NCBI GenBank assembly: GCA_029561255.1
Contig: JAKQJH010000058.1
Span: 1-56,558, forward strand
Source of the DNA: Bacteroidota bacterium
GTDB lineage: Bacteria; Bacteroidota; Bacteroidia; Chitinophagales; Chitinophagaceae
Direction of reading: 5' to 3'
DNA length: 56,558 nucleotides
The translations under genes were made by a program, and so were the position numbers. Below are positions 16,564 to 25,667 of this stretch, piece after piece. Position 1 is the stretch's first letter. The number at the start of each line of letters is the position of its first letter. Below the pieces are notes generated by a model. The model saw only the letters and a list, made by a program, of their open reading frames with translations, was not told where the DNA came from and made no database searches.

Positions 16564-16806
16564 TCATCCCGGGACAGGTTCTATTTGTTGCGGCAACGCT
16601 TTCTGCAGTATTTTACCTGCTCCCATTTTAATAAGATAATTGCTGCCGCTGATGTAAGGCTTGGTGGTCATCAACCCGCCGTCAGCAAACTGGGTCATGC
16701 CGTATACATTAGGTACCATCACCCAGTTATAGCTGTCGGAAAACATTTCCATTGGTGCGGGAAAATTAGTGTGAGCTGTAACATCACCGGGGAGAACAAA
16801 TGGCAT
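16564..16806 (-). pseudogene. remnant of a FeS-type photolyase/cryptochrome gene
   Basis: An 80-codon frame in which residues 19-61 (16624-16752) read like the C-terminal region of deoxyribodipyrimidine photolyase-related (FeS-BCP) proteins, with the key segments NWVMVPNVYGMTQFADGG and TKPYISGSNY. The intact family has about 500 residues. Here the similarity stops abruptly on both sides: the upstream part is replaced by the promoter region of the SDR gene, and the downstream part is an unrelated Gln/Pro-rich run to a stop. A decayed fragment of a lost DNA-repair gene is the best reading. The family assignment is from memory of its motifs. Confidence 0.72.
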
Positions 16807-16835
16807 TTGTATTTGTTGACGTGTAAACAGTTTAT

Positions 16836-17552
16836 ATGGAATCCCTGAAAGGAAAATCGGTATTGATCACCGGGGCCACCGGTGGTATTGGAGCGGCTAC
16901 AGCCCGTTTGCTGGCTGCCAGTGGGGCGCAAGTATTTATCACCGGCCGGAATGAAGAGCGGTTAAAAGCGTTGCAGCAGGAATTACAATTGCCGGCTGAT
17001 CGTTTTTTTGCGGCTGATCTCAGTTCAGCATCAGAGGTAGACAAGCTGAAAGAGCGGTTTCATGCAGTATTTCCCACGATAGATATACTGGTCAATGCAG
17101 CCGGGGTGGGGATTATCAAGCCGATTGACACCCTGACAGGGGAAGAGTTTATGACTACCCTGCAGGTCAACCTGGTTGCACCTTTTCTGCTGATGAAGGC
17201 ATTCCTTCCAGCCATGAAGGATGTAAAAAAAGGGCTGATCATAAATATTCCAGGGGTTTTGGGCAAAGTGCCAATGGCCGGGGCTGCAGCCTACAGTGCC
17301 AGTAAGTATGGATTGACCGGTATGATGCAGAGTATCCGCGAAGAGCTGAAGAGGACGGATATACGAATCACCAATCTCTTCCTGGGAGGGGTGGACTCCG
17401 CTTTTTGGGATCATATTGACCTGCGGGTACAGCGGGAAAAAATGATCCGGGCAGAAGAAGCGGCAAAATCTGTCTGGTTTCTCTGCCAGCAACCGCTCAG
17501 CGGGGTGGTCAGTGAGATGGTATTGCAGCCTTTTAATCACCAGGCGATCTGA
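16836..17552 (+). CDS. short-chain dehydrogenase/reductase (SDR)
   Basis: A 238-residue classical SDR using NAD(P). It shows the cofactor motif TGATGGIG near residue 13, the NAAG motif (VNAAGVG) near residue 87, and the catalytic YSASK near residue 150. The usual catalytic Ser about 13 residues before the Tyr appears replaced by Gly/Val in the segment NIPGVLGKVPMAG. The substrate cannot be told from sequence. It may form an operon with proline dehydrogenase, but that gene has its own promoter. Confidence 0.88.
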   Translation: MESLKGKSVLITGATGGIGAATARLLAASGAQVFITGRNEERLKALQQELQLPADRFFAADLSSASEVDKLKERFHAVFPTIDILVNAAGVGIIKPIDTLTGEEFMTTLQVNLVAPFLLMKAFLPAMKDVKKGLIINIPGVLGKVPMAGAAAYSASKYGLTGMMQSIREELKRTDIRITNLFLGGVDSAFWDHIDLRVQREKMIRAEEAAKSVWFLCQQPLSGVVSEMVLQPFNHQAI

Positions 17553-17579
17553 CAAAACTCATAAATGTTTGTATGGGGC

Positions 17580-17610
17580 TTTGGATTAATTTTGGAGCCA
17601 CTTATCTTCG
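17580..17610 (+). promoter_or_regulatory. predicted leaderless promoter of proline dehydrogenase
   Basis: TTTG (17580-17583), a 19-bp spacer and TATCTTCG (17603-17610) fit the Bacteroidota TTTG/TAnnTTTG promoter, with one mismatch. Only 4 bp separate the box from the ATG at 17615, so transcription should start at about the start codon. Confidence 0.7.
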
Positions 17611-17614
17611 TTTT

Positions 17615-18844
17615 ATGGATAACAAATACCCCGACATATCATTTGACAATACGGAGTTTGCCTTTGAGTACAAATCCGACAAAGACTTAAAAAAGGCACA
17701 TTTTCTTTTCACCATGATGGGGAAGCCCTGGCTGGTGAAGATTGGCACAAGACTGGCACCTTGGGCGATTAACATGGGTTTGCCGGTAAAAGGTATGATC
17801 CGCAATACGATTTTCTCCCAGTTTTGCGGGGGCGAATCGCTGGAAAAGACTGTTGGGGTAGCACAAATGCTGGCCAAATACAATGTGAAGATTATACTGG
17901 ATTACGGGGTGGAGGGCAAGGAAGGGGAAGCCAATTTTGACCAGGCCAGTGATGTATTTATTAAGGTAATCGATTATGCGGCTACCCAGCCCAATATACC
18001 TTTCATGAGTGTGAAAGTAACGGGATTTGCCCGTCATGCGCTGTTGGAAAAGATTGATTCCATGATGAAAGCCGGGGAAGGCAGTCTGAATAACCGGTTT
18101 GAAAAAGCGCTTTATGACCTCGTACCCGAAGAGCGGTCGGAGTGGGATCGAATACATCATCGGGTAAACAGGGTCTGTGCCGCCGCTGCCGCCAAATCGA
18201 TCGGAGTGTCCATTGATGCGGAAGAAACCTGGATTCAGGATCCGGTGGATATGCTGACGATCCTGATGATGGAGAAATACAATAAGGAGAAACCAATTGT
18301 ATATAATACCCTGCAACACTATCGACACGATCGACTTAAGTTTCTGGAAGACAGTTATAATGCAGCGGTTGCCCATAATTTTATTTTAGGTTCAAAGCTG
18401 GTCCGTGGGGCTTATATGGAGCGGGAGCGGAGAAGGGCTGCAGAGAAAGGGTATCCTTCACCCATCCAGCCGGATAAAGAAAGTACGGACCGTGATTTTA
18501 ATGCCGGGGTGAAATTTTGTATCGACCATATTGACCGGGTTGCGCTTGTAGTCGCTTCTCATAACGAGTATAGTAATTTTTATGCCACGCAGCTTTTAAA
18601 GGAAAAAGGCCTGCCTCTGAGTCATCCTTATGCGCATTGGAGCCAGTTATATGGCATGAGTGATAATATCACATTTAACCTGGCACACGCCGGTTGCAGT
18701 GTCAGTAAATACCTGCCTTTTGGACCCATTAAGGATGTGATTCCGTACCTGATGAGGAGAGCACAGGAAAATACTTCAGTGAAGGGACAAACCGGGCGTG
18801 AACTGGGACTGATCGACCGGGAATTGAAAAGGCGAAAACTCTGA
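17615..18844 (+). CDS. proline dehydrogenase
   Basis: A single-domain FAD enzyme (PRODH, beta-alpha-barrel) that oxidises proline to pyrroline-5-carboxylate, the first step of proline degradation. The 409-residue protein contains FILGSKLVRGAYMERER near residue 260, the family's Arg/Tyr substrate segment, and the C-terminal RELGLIDRELKRRK. The ATG at 17615 follows the promoter box; an earlier in-frame ATG at 17573 lies upstream of the promoter. No linked P5C dehydrogenase is seen. Its TGA stop directly abuts the stop of the convergent gene. Confidence 0.92.
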   Translation: MDNKYPDISFDNTEFAFEYKSDKDLKKAHFLFTMMGKPWLVKIGTRLAPWAINMGLPVKGMIRNTIFSQFCGGESLEKTVGVAQMLAKYNVKIILDYGVEGKEGEANFDQASDVFIKVIDYAATQPNIPFMSVKVTGFARHALLEKIDSMMKAGEGSLNNRFEKALYDLVPEERSEWDRIHHRVNRVCAAAAAKSIGVSIDAEETWIQDPVDMLTILMMEKYNKEKPIVYNTLQHYRHDRLKFLEDSYNAAVAHNFILGSKLVRGAYMERERRRAAEKGYPSPIQPDKESTDRDFNAGVKFCIDHIDRVALVVASHNEYSNFYATQLLKEKGLPLSHPYAHWSQLYGMSDNITFNLAHAGCSVSKYLPFGPIKDVIPYLMRRAQENTSVKGQTGRELGLIDRELKRRKL

Positions 18845-19237
18845 TCAGAGTTTCAGCAGGGCTTTCAACCGGACCAGGTAATTTAATTCTTCATGGTTGA
18901 TTTTACGAACGCACTCCGCGATATGCCGGGCGCTATTGAATATTTTAATACGGCTGGCCGCATCAAAATTCTTTTCATTTCCCAGGTAATAGGTTTCAAA
19001 TAGCTGATAAGCGTTTTCAGCAGTAACAGCATCATCTTCCAGTGTTTCAAATTCAAATTCGATCAGGAAGGCCCGGTCTGAACCGAAACGATCTGTGCTG
19101 TTTTCATGATGTTTCCAGGCAAATAGTATTTCGTCATGAAGGGTCTTCTTTTCTTCGGGCCTGATTTTTTTATCGGCGGCTGCAATAGCGTAAAACAAGT
19201 TTCCCAATTCTCTATATAATTCTCTTGGGTTTTGCAT
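18845..19237 (-). CDS. hypothetical protein, possibly TerB-like
   Basis: A 130-residue cytosolic, mostly helical protein. The N-terminal segment LFYAIAAADKKIRPEEKK resembles the Asp-rich helix-hairpin of TerB-like (tellurite resistance family) proteins, but I cannot confirm the fold. The C-terminal half is helical with no motif that I recognise. It is convergent with proline dehydrogenase and has its own promoter box. Confidence 0.7.
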   Translation of the reverse strand: MQNPRELYRELGNLFYAIAAADKKIRPEEKKTLHDEILFAWKHHENSTDRFGSDRAFLIEFEFETLEDDAVTAENAYQLFETYYLGNEKNFDAASRIKIFNSARHIAECVRKINHEELNYLVRLKALLKL

Positions 19238-19241
19238 ATCT

Positions 19242-19249
19242 TAAAGCTA
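19242..19249 (-). promoter_or_regulatory. possible leaderless -7 box of the TerB-like gene
   Basis: On the minus strand TAGCTTTA matches TAnnTTTG with one mismatch. It is followed by 4 bp and then the ATG, the same spacing as in the other leaderless candidates. Confidence 0.45.
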
Positions 19250-19376
19250 GAATCTTTTCGGAAATAAAGGAATGACCTTTATCATGCTACTGCCTGAAGC
19301 GGATTGCTCGCAGTATATACCATCTTCAGGGTATTAATAAACGACTCTTGCTTCGTATTTTACAAAAAAAACAAAC

Positions 19377-20276
19377 ATGCGGAATCTCCTGCTTATAACC
19401 GCCTTAATTTGGGTTGTTGAATTAAACAGTCAGGGTAATGTACTGCCCTCCGGGGAACTGGGTACCTCTTTTTTATCCTCCCTTCAGCTGGGTAAGTTCG
19501 GTCCGCTGGAAAAATATATTCCAACTGTTGCCTTTTATAAATCACTGGGCAAGGAAATGGCCGGCCGTTCAGATAAAGAGATCGGACAGTTAAGGGATCA
19601 AAGTACCACCCGATTAAAAGAGAACTGGAAGCAGATTCTTGAGCGTGTCCGCAAGGATGGGATTGACTTAGCGGGAGTTTTGATCCGTGAAACACTTGTA
19701 TATGATATTATGCCAGGCAAACCCATGCAGGGAATGGTGGTCGTGTATGGGTATAAGGGCCATGAGTATGATGACCTGAGTTTAATTGTCAATCAGCAGC
19801 CTGGAAAAACCTGGCTGCTCGAGATCCCCAATTCCACCCGTGTATTTAAAATGGACGATTCCACCCTGCGTAACAGCAAACAAGCCCGGCAGGTGATTGC
19901 GCTTTCAGATCCTCAGTTGAAAAAGCAGCTGGAAAGCCAGGTTAAAGCGATGATCCGCCAGGCAAAAGGGGATAGTTTACAGGCATTCGGGTCACAGGTT
20001 ATTTTTCGGGGTGAACCGGCATCAAAAAACTGGAAATCTGCACTCAATATGAATTTGCCGGAAGAAGTGGAGCAGGCAGAAAGACTGATGAAGCAGGTCA
20101 GTAAAGCAATGGCCGGCTGCAGTGACTATAAAATGGAATCGATGCGGGTGGAAAAGGAATCGGAAGGAAACTGGTTGGTTCAGCCGGTGAAATGTGGCAG
20201 TAAGAAAGTATACTTTGCCTTTCTCATGACCGGTTCAGGATTATTGCTGGGTGATCTGGATACGGAATCAGAATAA
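19377..20276 (+). CDS. hypothetical secreted protein
   Basis: A 299-residue protein with an N-terminal hydrophobic signal (MRNLLLITALIWVVELNS). The rest alternates charged helices (near residues 70-100 and 170-190) with beta-rich segments such as MVVVYGYKGHEYDDLSLIV. I recognise no catalytic motif. It stands alone between the TerB-like gene and thyA. The only Cys residues, near positions 246 and 271, could form a disulfide in the periplasm. Confidence 0.65.
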   Translation: MRNLLLITALIWVVELNSQGNVLPSGELGTSFLSSLQLGKFGPLEKYIPTVAFYKSLGKEMAGRSDKEIGQLRDQSTTRLKENWKQILERVRKDGIDLAGVLIRETLVYDIMPGKPMQGMVVVYGYKGHEYDDLSLIVNQQPGKTWLLEIPNSTRVFKMDDSTLRNSKQARQVIALSDPQLKKQLESQVKAMIRQAKGDSLQAFGSQVIFRGEPASKNWKSALNMNLPEEVEQAERLMKQVSKAMAGCSDYKMESMRVEKESEGNWLVQPVKCGSKKVYFAFLMTGSGLLLGDLDTESE

Positions 20277-20321
20277 TACGGGGCAGTAGCCCGGATTTTT
20301 CCACAGGGTGCTACCCGGCAC

Positions 20322-20354
20322 GGCTGCAAGCAGCATTCTCCCTAACTTGCAGCC
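20322..20354. promoter_or_regulatory. inverted repeat over the thyA promoter
   Basis: GGCTGCAAG-N15-CTTGCAGCC is a perfect 9-bp inverted repeat. The right arm ends at the base before the thyA ATG and overlaps the -7-like box TAACTTGC (20343-20350), which ends 4 bp before the ATG. It could be an operator for a dimeric regulator or an RNA hairpin if transcription starts further upstream. Confidence 0.5.
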
Positions 20355-21149
20355 ATGCAAAATTACTTAGCGTTATTGCAGCATATTCTGGATCAGGGTA
20401 CCGATAAAACCGATCGTACCGGTACCGGCACCCGTAGTGTTTTCGGATACCAGCTACGGTATGATTTACAAAAAGGATTTCCGCTGGTAACCACCAAAAA
20501 AGTTCACCTGAAAAGTATTATTTATGAACTGCTCTGGTTTTTACGGGGTGAAACCAATATTGCTTATCTTAAGGAAAATGGGGTCTCTATCTGGAATGAA
20601 TGGGCCGATGATAATGGCGAACTGGGACCCGTGTACGGTAAACAATGGAGAAGCTGGGAAGGCAAGGATGGTAAAGTGATTGACCAGGTAACGGAACTGA
20701 TCGCCCAGATTAAAAAGAACCCGGACAGCCGCCGGCTGATCATCAATGCCTGGAATGTAGCCGATCTTCCGGAAATGGCCCTGATGCCCTGTCATACGAT
20801 GTTTCAATTCTATGTGGCCGATGGTAAACTCAGTTGCCAGTTGTACCAACGCAGTGCGGATGTTTTCCTGGGTGTTCCTTTTAATATTGCCTCCTATGCT
20901 TTACTGACCATGATGGTGGCCCAGGTCTGTGATCTGCAGCCGGGTGATTTTGTCCATACATTCGGGGATGTACATATTTACAAGAATCATATGGATCAGG
21001 TAAATCTTCAGTTGAGCCGGACACCTTTTCCTTTGCCACAAATGAAGATCAACCCGGCAGTTAAGGATATTTTTGGTTTTCATTTTGAAGATTTCACGTT
21101 GGAAAATTATCAGTCACACCCGGGGATTAAAGCACCGGTGGCGGTATAG
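20355..21149 (+). CDS. thyA: thymidylate synthase
   Basis: It methylates dUMP to dTMP using methylene-tetrahydrofolate. The 264-residue length equals E. coli ThyA, and the catalytic Cys is Cys146 in [12 protein letters not shown]. The motifs [21 protein letters not shown] and [13 protein letters not shown] are all present. folA lies about 115 bp downstream, a common and logical pairing because ThyA produces dihydrofolate. Confidence 0.98.
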   Translation: MQNYLALLQHILDQGTDKTDRTGTGTRSVFGYQLRYDLQKGFPLVTTKKVHLKSIIYELLWFLRGETNIAYLKENGVSIWNEWADDNGELGPVYGKQWRSWEGKDGKVIDQVTELIAQIKKNPDSRRLIINAWNVADLPEMALMPCHTMFQFYVADGKLSCQLYQRSADVFLGVPFNIASYALLTMMVAQVCDLQPGDFVHTFGDVHIYKNHMDQVNLQLSRTPFPLPQMKINPAVKDIFGFHFEDFTLENYQSHPGIKAPVAV

Positions 21150-21265
21150 CTTAAATGGCCCTGCGGGCGGCGCTAAAGAGTAAAAAAGAGATCGAATGAG
21201 AGAAAAGAGAGCGTGATATTAGTAAAATCTTTCTAAACGCCAAACGACTAAACAACTAAACTCAA

Positions 21266-21760
21266 ATGATTATATCCCTAGTAGTTGCTGCAGCTTCCAA
21301 TAATGCCATTGGCAAAGAGGGCCAAATGCCCTGGCACCTGCCCAATGATATGAAGCATTTTAAAAACGTAACCTGGGGGATGCCGGTGGTCATGGGTCGT
21401 AAAACCTTTGAATCGCTGGGGAAAGCGTTACCGGGTCGGAAAAATATTGTGATCACCCGGCAGGAGGGCTGGACTGCGGATAATACGGTGGTCGTGAAAA
21501 CGCTGGAAGATGCTTTGTTTGTCGCTGGTCAGACGGATGCGCTGGAAGTGATGGTGATTGGAGGTGGTGAAATTTATAAAGCTTATTTTGAAAAGGCAAA
21601 GCGGATATATATGACCCGGGTGGAAGCCACACCGGATGCGGATACTTTTTTCCCGGTGATCGAGGGTAAACAGTGGCAGCTGATCAGTCAGCGCAATCAT
21701 GAAGCGGATGAGAAAAATCCCTTCAATTATTCTTTCCAGCAATGGGAAAGACTGGGATAG
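21266..21760 (+). CDS. folA: dihydrofolate reductase
   Basis: It regenerates tetrahydrofolate from the dihydrofolate made by ThyA. The 164-residue protein has NNAIGKEGQMPWHLPNDM near the start (with the catalytic Asp), VVMGRKTFESLG, and VMVIGGGEIYKAYF near residue 95. The 115-bp upstream gap contains an A/C-rich repeat with period 7-8 (TAAACNN-type) directly before the ATG. The methyltransferase that follows starts 18 bp after its stop. Confidence 0.97.
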   Translation: MIISLVVAAASNNAIGKEGQMPWHLPNDMKHFKNVTWGMPVVMGRKTFESLGKALPGRKNIVITRQEGWTADNTVVVKTLEDALFVAGQTDALEVMVIGGGEIYKAYFEKAKRIYMTRVEATPDADTFFPVIEGKQWQLISQRNHEADEKNPFNYSFQQWERLG

Positions 21761-21777
21761 TTTTCAATCAACAGTAC

Positions 21778-22575
21778 ATGTATAGTCTTCCCCAATTAGC
21801 GCTTCGCTACCTGCAATACCGGTTACGTGCCTCGAATGGCCGGGGACATGGCATGCATTCTCCTTTTGTATTTGATTTTATTACCCGGGTGTTGAATGAC
21901 CGCAGCCTTTACCCGGCTTATAAAGACATAGAATCATTACGTCATCAGTTAAAACAGGACCGGCAGGTCATCGGGGTTGAGGATTTCGGGGCTGGTTCTG
22001 TGTACCGCTCCCAACAACAGCGGAGCATCGGGTCAATTGTCCGTAATGCAGCCAAGCCTGCGAAATACGGGCAATTACTGCACCGTATGGTAAAATATTT
22101 TCAACCGGCAAACATACTTGAGCTTGGTACATCGTTGGGCATTACCAGTGCTTACCTGGCCACTGCGGCTCCCGGCTCCCGGGTGGTCACAATGGAAGGC
22201 GCCAGTGAAATTGCCAGCAGGGCCCGCAAGAATTTTTCCATGCTGGGCCTTAAAAATGTGCAGGTAGTGGAAGGTAATTTTGAGGTCACCCTGCCAGCTT
22301 TTCTGGAGACAACAGGGGTGATTGATTTTGCTTTCATCGATGGCAATCACCGGAAAGAACCAACTCTTCGTTATTTTGAACAATTGCTGGCCCACCAGGG
22401 AAACGAGAGTATTTTCATCTTTGATGATATTCACTGGAGTGCGGAGATGGAGGAAGCATGGGAAATCATCCGGAAGCATCCATCTGTACAGTGCAGCATT
22501 GATCTGTTTTTTATCGGAATCGTGGTTTTCCGGAAGGAATTCAGGGAAAAACAACAGTTTGAAATCCGGTTCTGA
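21778..22575 (+). CDS. class I SAM-dependent methyltransferase
   Basis: A 265-residue protein from the ATG at 21778. An earlier in-frame ATG at 21742 would overlap folA and is less likely. ILELGTSLGITSAYLA near residue 120 is the SAM-binding motif I, VVTMEGASEIA is motif II, and FAFIDGNHRKEPTLRYFE fits the O-methyltransferase_24 pattern. The target is unknown. It could be translated with folA, as the spacing is 17 bp. Confidence 0.8.
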   Translation: MYSLPQLALRYLQYRLRASNGRGHGMHSPFVFDFITRVLNDRSLYPAYKDIESLRHQLKQDRQVIGVEDFGAGSVYRSQQQRSIGSIVRNAAKPAKYGQLLHRMVKYFQPANILELGTSLGITSAYLATAAPGSRVVTMEGASEIASRARKNFSMLGLKNVQVVEGNFEVTLPAFLETTGVIDFAFIDGNHRKEPTLRYFEQLLAHQGNESIFIFDDIHWSAEMEEAWEIIRKHPSVQCSIDLFFIGIVVFRKEFREKQQFEIRF

Positions 22576-22696
22576 CTGACGAACAACAGCTGCGAAGGTG
22601 AAGAAAATCAATGCAATTGAAGGCGTCCCTCCGGAGGAAATTCAATATCTTCACATCTATAGAAAATTCTATTTTCTCTCCTAACAAGATCAACTT

Positions 22697-23806
22697 ATGA
22701 CGATCGGTTTATTGAAAGAACCAGCCCACGAAACCAGGGTCTCCCTCCTGGCAGAAGCCGTGGCCACACTGACAAAAAAAGGAATTACTGTACTTACCGA
22801 AACCGGTGCCGGAGAGCGGGCTTTCTGCAGCGATGCGGATTATGTCAAAGCGGGTGCTACAGTAAAAAGCCGGGCGGAAGTATTACAATCGGCCGAACTG
22901 CTGTTGACGATCCATCAGCCAGATCCCGGTGAAATAAGCGGATTATCGGGTAAAATACTAATCGGTGTATATCAGCCCTTGTTCAATACAGACCAGATGA
23001 AGACCTGGGCGGTCGGGGGGCTGACTTCTTTTTCTCTGGATATGCTGCCGCGTACCACCCGGGCACAGGCCATGGATGTGCTGAGTTCGCAGGCCAATAT
23101 TGCCGGTTATAAAGCGGTGCTTACTGCGGCCAATGCCTATGGCCGTTACTTCCCGATGTTTATGACAGCGGCGGGTAGTATCGCCCCGGCGAAGATGTTG
23201 ATTCTCGGAGCAGGCGTGGCCGGTTTACAAGCCATTGCCACATCAAGACGTTTAGGAGCAGTAGTGGAAGTATTTGATACCCGTCCTGCAGTTAAAGAGG
23301 AAGTCATGAGTCTCGGAGCCAAATTTATAGAAGTGGAAGGCGCCGCGGATGCGAGCAAGGCGGGTGGGTATGCCGTGGAGCAATCCGAAGATTTTATGCA
23401 ACGTCAGAAAGCGAAAATTGCGGAATCTGCGGCCAAAGCGGATATAATCATTACGACGGCACAGATACCCGGCAGGAAAGCCCCCATCCTGATTACGGAA
23501 GAAATGATCAATGCCATGCGGAATGGTTCCGTGATTATTGACCTCGCAGCCGCTACCGGTGGTAATACACCTCTGACAAAGAATAATGAAACGGTGGTGC
23601 ACCACGGTGTGACCATCATTGGAAATTCCTCCCTGCAATCCACCATGCCTTCGGATGCGAGTAAGCTTTACGGTAAAAATGTGCTGAACTTCCTTCACCT
23701 GATTATTACCAAGGAAGCCGCCCTGCAGCTCAATTGGGATGATGACCTGGTAAAGGGCAGCTGTATTACACATGAAGGACAAATCATTCACGAAAGATTA
23801 AAATAA
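22697..23806 (+). CDS. pntAA: NAD(P) transhydrogenase subunit alpha, part 1
   Basis: The soluble NAD(H)-binding domain of proton-translocating transhydrogenase. The 369-residue protein shows GLLKEPAHETRVSL at the start, the nucleotide-binding LILGAGVAGLQAIATSRRLGA near residue 170 (glycines key), and the AlaDH/PNT-like DIIITTAQIPGRKAP. It is the first gene of a three-gene operon in which alpha is split, as in Rhodospirillum. The enzyme couples the proton gradient to NADPH production. Confidence 0.96.
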   Translation: MTIGLLKEPAHETRVSLLAEAVATLTKKGITVLTETGAGERAFCSDADYVKAGATVKSRAEVLQSAELLLTIHQPDPGEISGLSGKILIGVYQPLFNTDQMKTWAVGGLTSFSLDMLPRTTRAQAMDVLSSQANIAGYKAVLTAANAYGRYFPMFMTAAGSIAPAKMLILGAGVAGLQAIATSRRLGAVVEVFDTRPAVKEEVMSLGAKFIEVEGAADASKAGGYAVEQSEDFMQRQKAKIAESAAKADIIITTAQIPGRKAPILITEEMINAMRNGSVIIDLAAATGGNTPLTKNNETVVHHGVTIIGNSSLQSTMPSDASKLYGKNVLNFLHLIITKEAALQLNWDDDLVKGSCITHEGQIIHERLK

Positions 23807-23810
23807 ACGT

Positions 23811-24128
23811 ATGGATTCAATATTAACCTGGATAGCACAGAACCAGCAAATCATTTATATCGTGATCCTGATGATTTTTGTTGGGATCGAAGTAATCGGT
23901 CATGTACCCAGTGTACTGCACACGCCCCTGATGAGTGGCGCCAATGCCATCCATGGGGTGGTGATCATCGGGGCCATCATTGTTATGGGGAAAGCGGAGT
24001 CCGATAATTACCTCGCCCTCGTACTGGGTTTCCTGGCGGTGATCCTGGGGACTATCAACGTGGTAGGTGGTTTTGTGGTAACGGACCGTATGCTGGAAAT
24101 GTTTAAAAAGAAAAAGAAAAACGGATAA
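23811..24128 (+). CDS. pntAB: NAD(P) transhydrogenase subunit alpha, part 2
   Basis: The membrane part of the split alpha subunit, with 105 residues and three hydrophobic helices. The segments IEVIGHVPSVLHTPLMSGANAIHG (key His and Ser/Asn of the family) and LGFLAVILGTINVVGGF are typical. It starts 4 bp after pntAA. Confidence 0.95.
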   Translation: MDSILTWIAQNQQIIYIVILMIFVGIEVIGHVPSVLHTPLMSGANAIHGVVIIGAIIVMGKAESDNYLALVLGFLAVILGTINVVGGFVVTDRMLEMFKKKKKNG

Positions 24129-24194
24129 GCCGTTATACAGGATGTAATGATGCTGTAAGCTGTATCTAGTAAGACTAATTTTAAAAGATTTACA

Positions 24195-25610
24195 ATGGAA
24201 CTGAGTATACTGACCTTTTGTTACCTGATCGCCTCGGTTACTTTTATACTGGGTTTAAAAATGCTTTCCAATCCTGCTACAGCCAGAAAGGGTAACCTGG
24301 TGGCCGCGGCGGGTATGACGATCGCCATTATCGGTACCATTTTTCTCTATGAAGAGGAAGGGGTAAAGCTGGGTAATTACGGATGGATATTCGGGGGGAT
24401 TGCCATTGGGTCCATCGTTGGTACATTGGCGGCAAAAAAAGTGAAGATGACCGCCATGCCCGAAATGGTAAGTATGTTTAACGGAATGGGGGGAGCTTGT
24501 GCGGCCCTGATCAGTATTGTGGAGTTCAATCACCTGGTGCATGCGGCAGACGGAGATCTTTCGGCGCATATCCCAACACTGCTCATCATCTTATTGGGAC
24601 TGATCATTGGTTCGGTTTCATTTGCCGGTAGTATGATTGCCTGGGGTAAACTGAATGGAAAAATAAAGGATATCGTATTTCCGGGTCAGCACCTGCTGAA
24701 TATCGGATTGTTGCTGGTGATCCTCGCACTGGCGGTTTATATAATCGGATGGACACCTGCCAATCCTAGTGTAATCTTCTATGCTATCTTCGCCATTTCC
24801 ATTTTATATGGTGTATTCTTCGTTATGCCAATCGGAGGTGCGGATATGCCGGTGGTGATCTCCCTGCTCAACTCATTTACCGGGGTGGCAGCTGCCTGTG
24901 GTGGATTCCTGTATGATAATAAAGTTATGCTCACGGGTGGTATACTGGTTGGTGCCGCGGGTACCTTGCTGACAATTCTTATGTGTAAGGCGATGAACCG
25001 TTCGCTGACCAATGTATTGATTGGTTCTTTTGGTGGTGGTCATAAAGAAGCCGGCCCTGCGGGAACCAAACAACAGGGATCGGTAAAGGAAATCTCATTA
25101 AGTGATACGGCCGTGGTGATGGCCTATGCCAGTAAAGTATATATCGTTCCCGGATACGGACTGGCGGTGGCCCAGGCCCAGCATGCCTGTCATGAACTGG
25201 AAAAATTACTGGAAGCAAAAGGGGTGGAAGTGAAGTATGCCATTCACCCGGTGGCGGGCCGTATGCCCGGGCACATGAACGTATTGCTGGCCGAAGCCGA
25301 TGTGCCTTATGATAAGCTCCAGGAAATGGAACATGCCAATGAGGAGTTTGCCGGTACGGATGTGGTCCTTATTCTCGGGGCCAATGATGTGGTGAACCCG
25401 GCGGCCAAAACAGATCCGGCTTCCCCGATCTACGGTATGCCGATACTGGATGTGGAACTGGCGAAGAATGTTATCGTCAATAAACGCAGTATGAAACCCG
25501 GGTATGCCGGTATTGAAAACGATCTGTTCTTCCGTCCCAAGACCTCGATGCTTTTCGGTGATGCCAAGAAAGTATTACAGGATCTGATTGCGGAGATCAA
25601 AAATTTATAA
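24195..25610 (+). CDS. pntB: NAD(P) transhydrogenase subunit beta
   Basis: The 471-residue beta subunit has eight to nine membrane helices in its first 270 residues and a C-terminal NADP(H)-binding domain. It shows VYIVPGYGLAVAQAQH, HPVAGRMPGHMNVLLAEA and DVVLILGANDVVNPAA. The conserved His/Asn region of the proton path lies in the helices. It is 66 bp from pntAB and completes the operon. Confidence 0.97.
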   Translation: MELSILTFCYLIASVTFILGLKMLSNPATARKGNLVAAAGMTIAIIGTIFLYEEEGVKLGNYGWIFGGIAIGSIVGTLAAKKVKMTAMPEMVSMFNGMGGACAALISIVEFNHLVHAADGDLSAHIPTLLIILLGLIIGSVSFAGSMIAWGKLNGKIKDIVFPGQHLLNIGLLLVILALAVYIIGWTPANPSVIFYAIFAISILYGVFFVMPIGGADMPVVISLLNSFTGVAAACGGFLYDNKVMLTGGILVGAAGTLLTILMCKAMNRSLTNVLIGSFGGGHKEAGPAGTKQQGSVKEISLSDTAVVMAYASKVYIVPGYGLAVAQAQHACHELEKLLEAKGVEVKYAIHPVAGRMPGHMNVLLAEADVPYDKLQEMEHANEEFAGTDVVLILGANDVVNPAAKTDPASPIYGMPILDVELAKNVIVNKRSMKPGYAGIENDLFFRPKTSMLFGDAKKVLQDLIAEIKNL

Positions 25611-25655
25611 TCAGCCAGGGCGACAGCTATGCAGCAGAAATAAAATTATTGTACC

Positions 25656-25663
25656 TAGTTTTG
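25656..25663 (+). promoter_or_regulatory. predicted leaderless -7 box of the rRNA methyltransferase gene
   Basis: TAGTTTTG is an exact TAnnTTTG match and ends 4 bp before the GTG start at 25668. No clear -33 TTTG is visible. Confidence 0.6.
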
Positions 25664-25667
25664 CCGG

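Noticed and set aside
16836-17552. SDR gene as horizontally acquired because it replaces a photolyase gene
   Set aside because: Its base and codon use look like the neighbours; a deletion that joined older genes explains the junction equally well.
17687-18376. 229-codon minus-strand frame opposite proline dehydrogenase
   Set aside because: Proline dehydrogenase has clear family motifs on the plus strand; the reverse frame is a compositional by-product.
18842-18847. TGATCA palindrome formed by two adjacent convergent stop codons
   Set aside because: It follows simply from TGA and TCA meeting; no evidence of function.
22660-22680. ATAGAA/TTCTAT inverted repeat upstream of pntAA
   Set aside because: Six AT-rich base pairs are expected by chance in such a region and no second copy was found.
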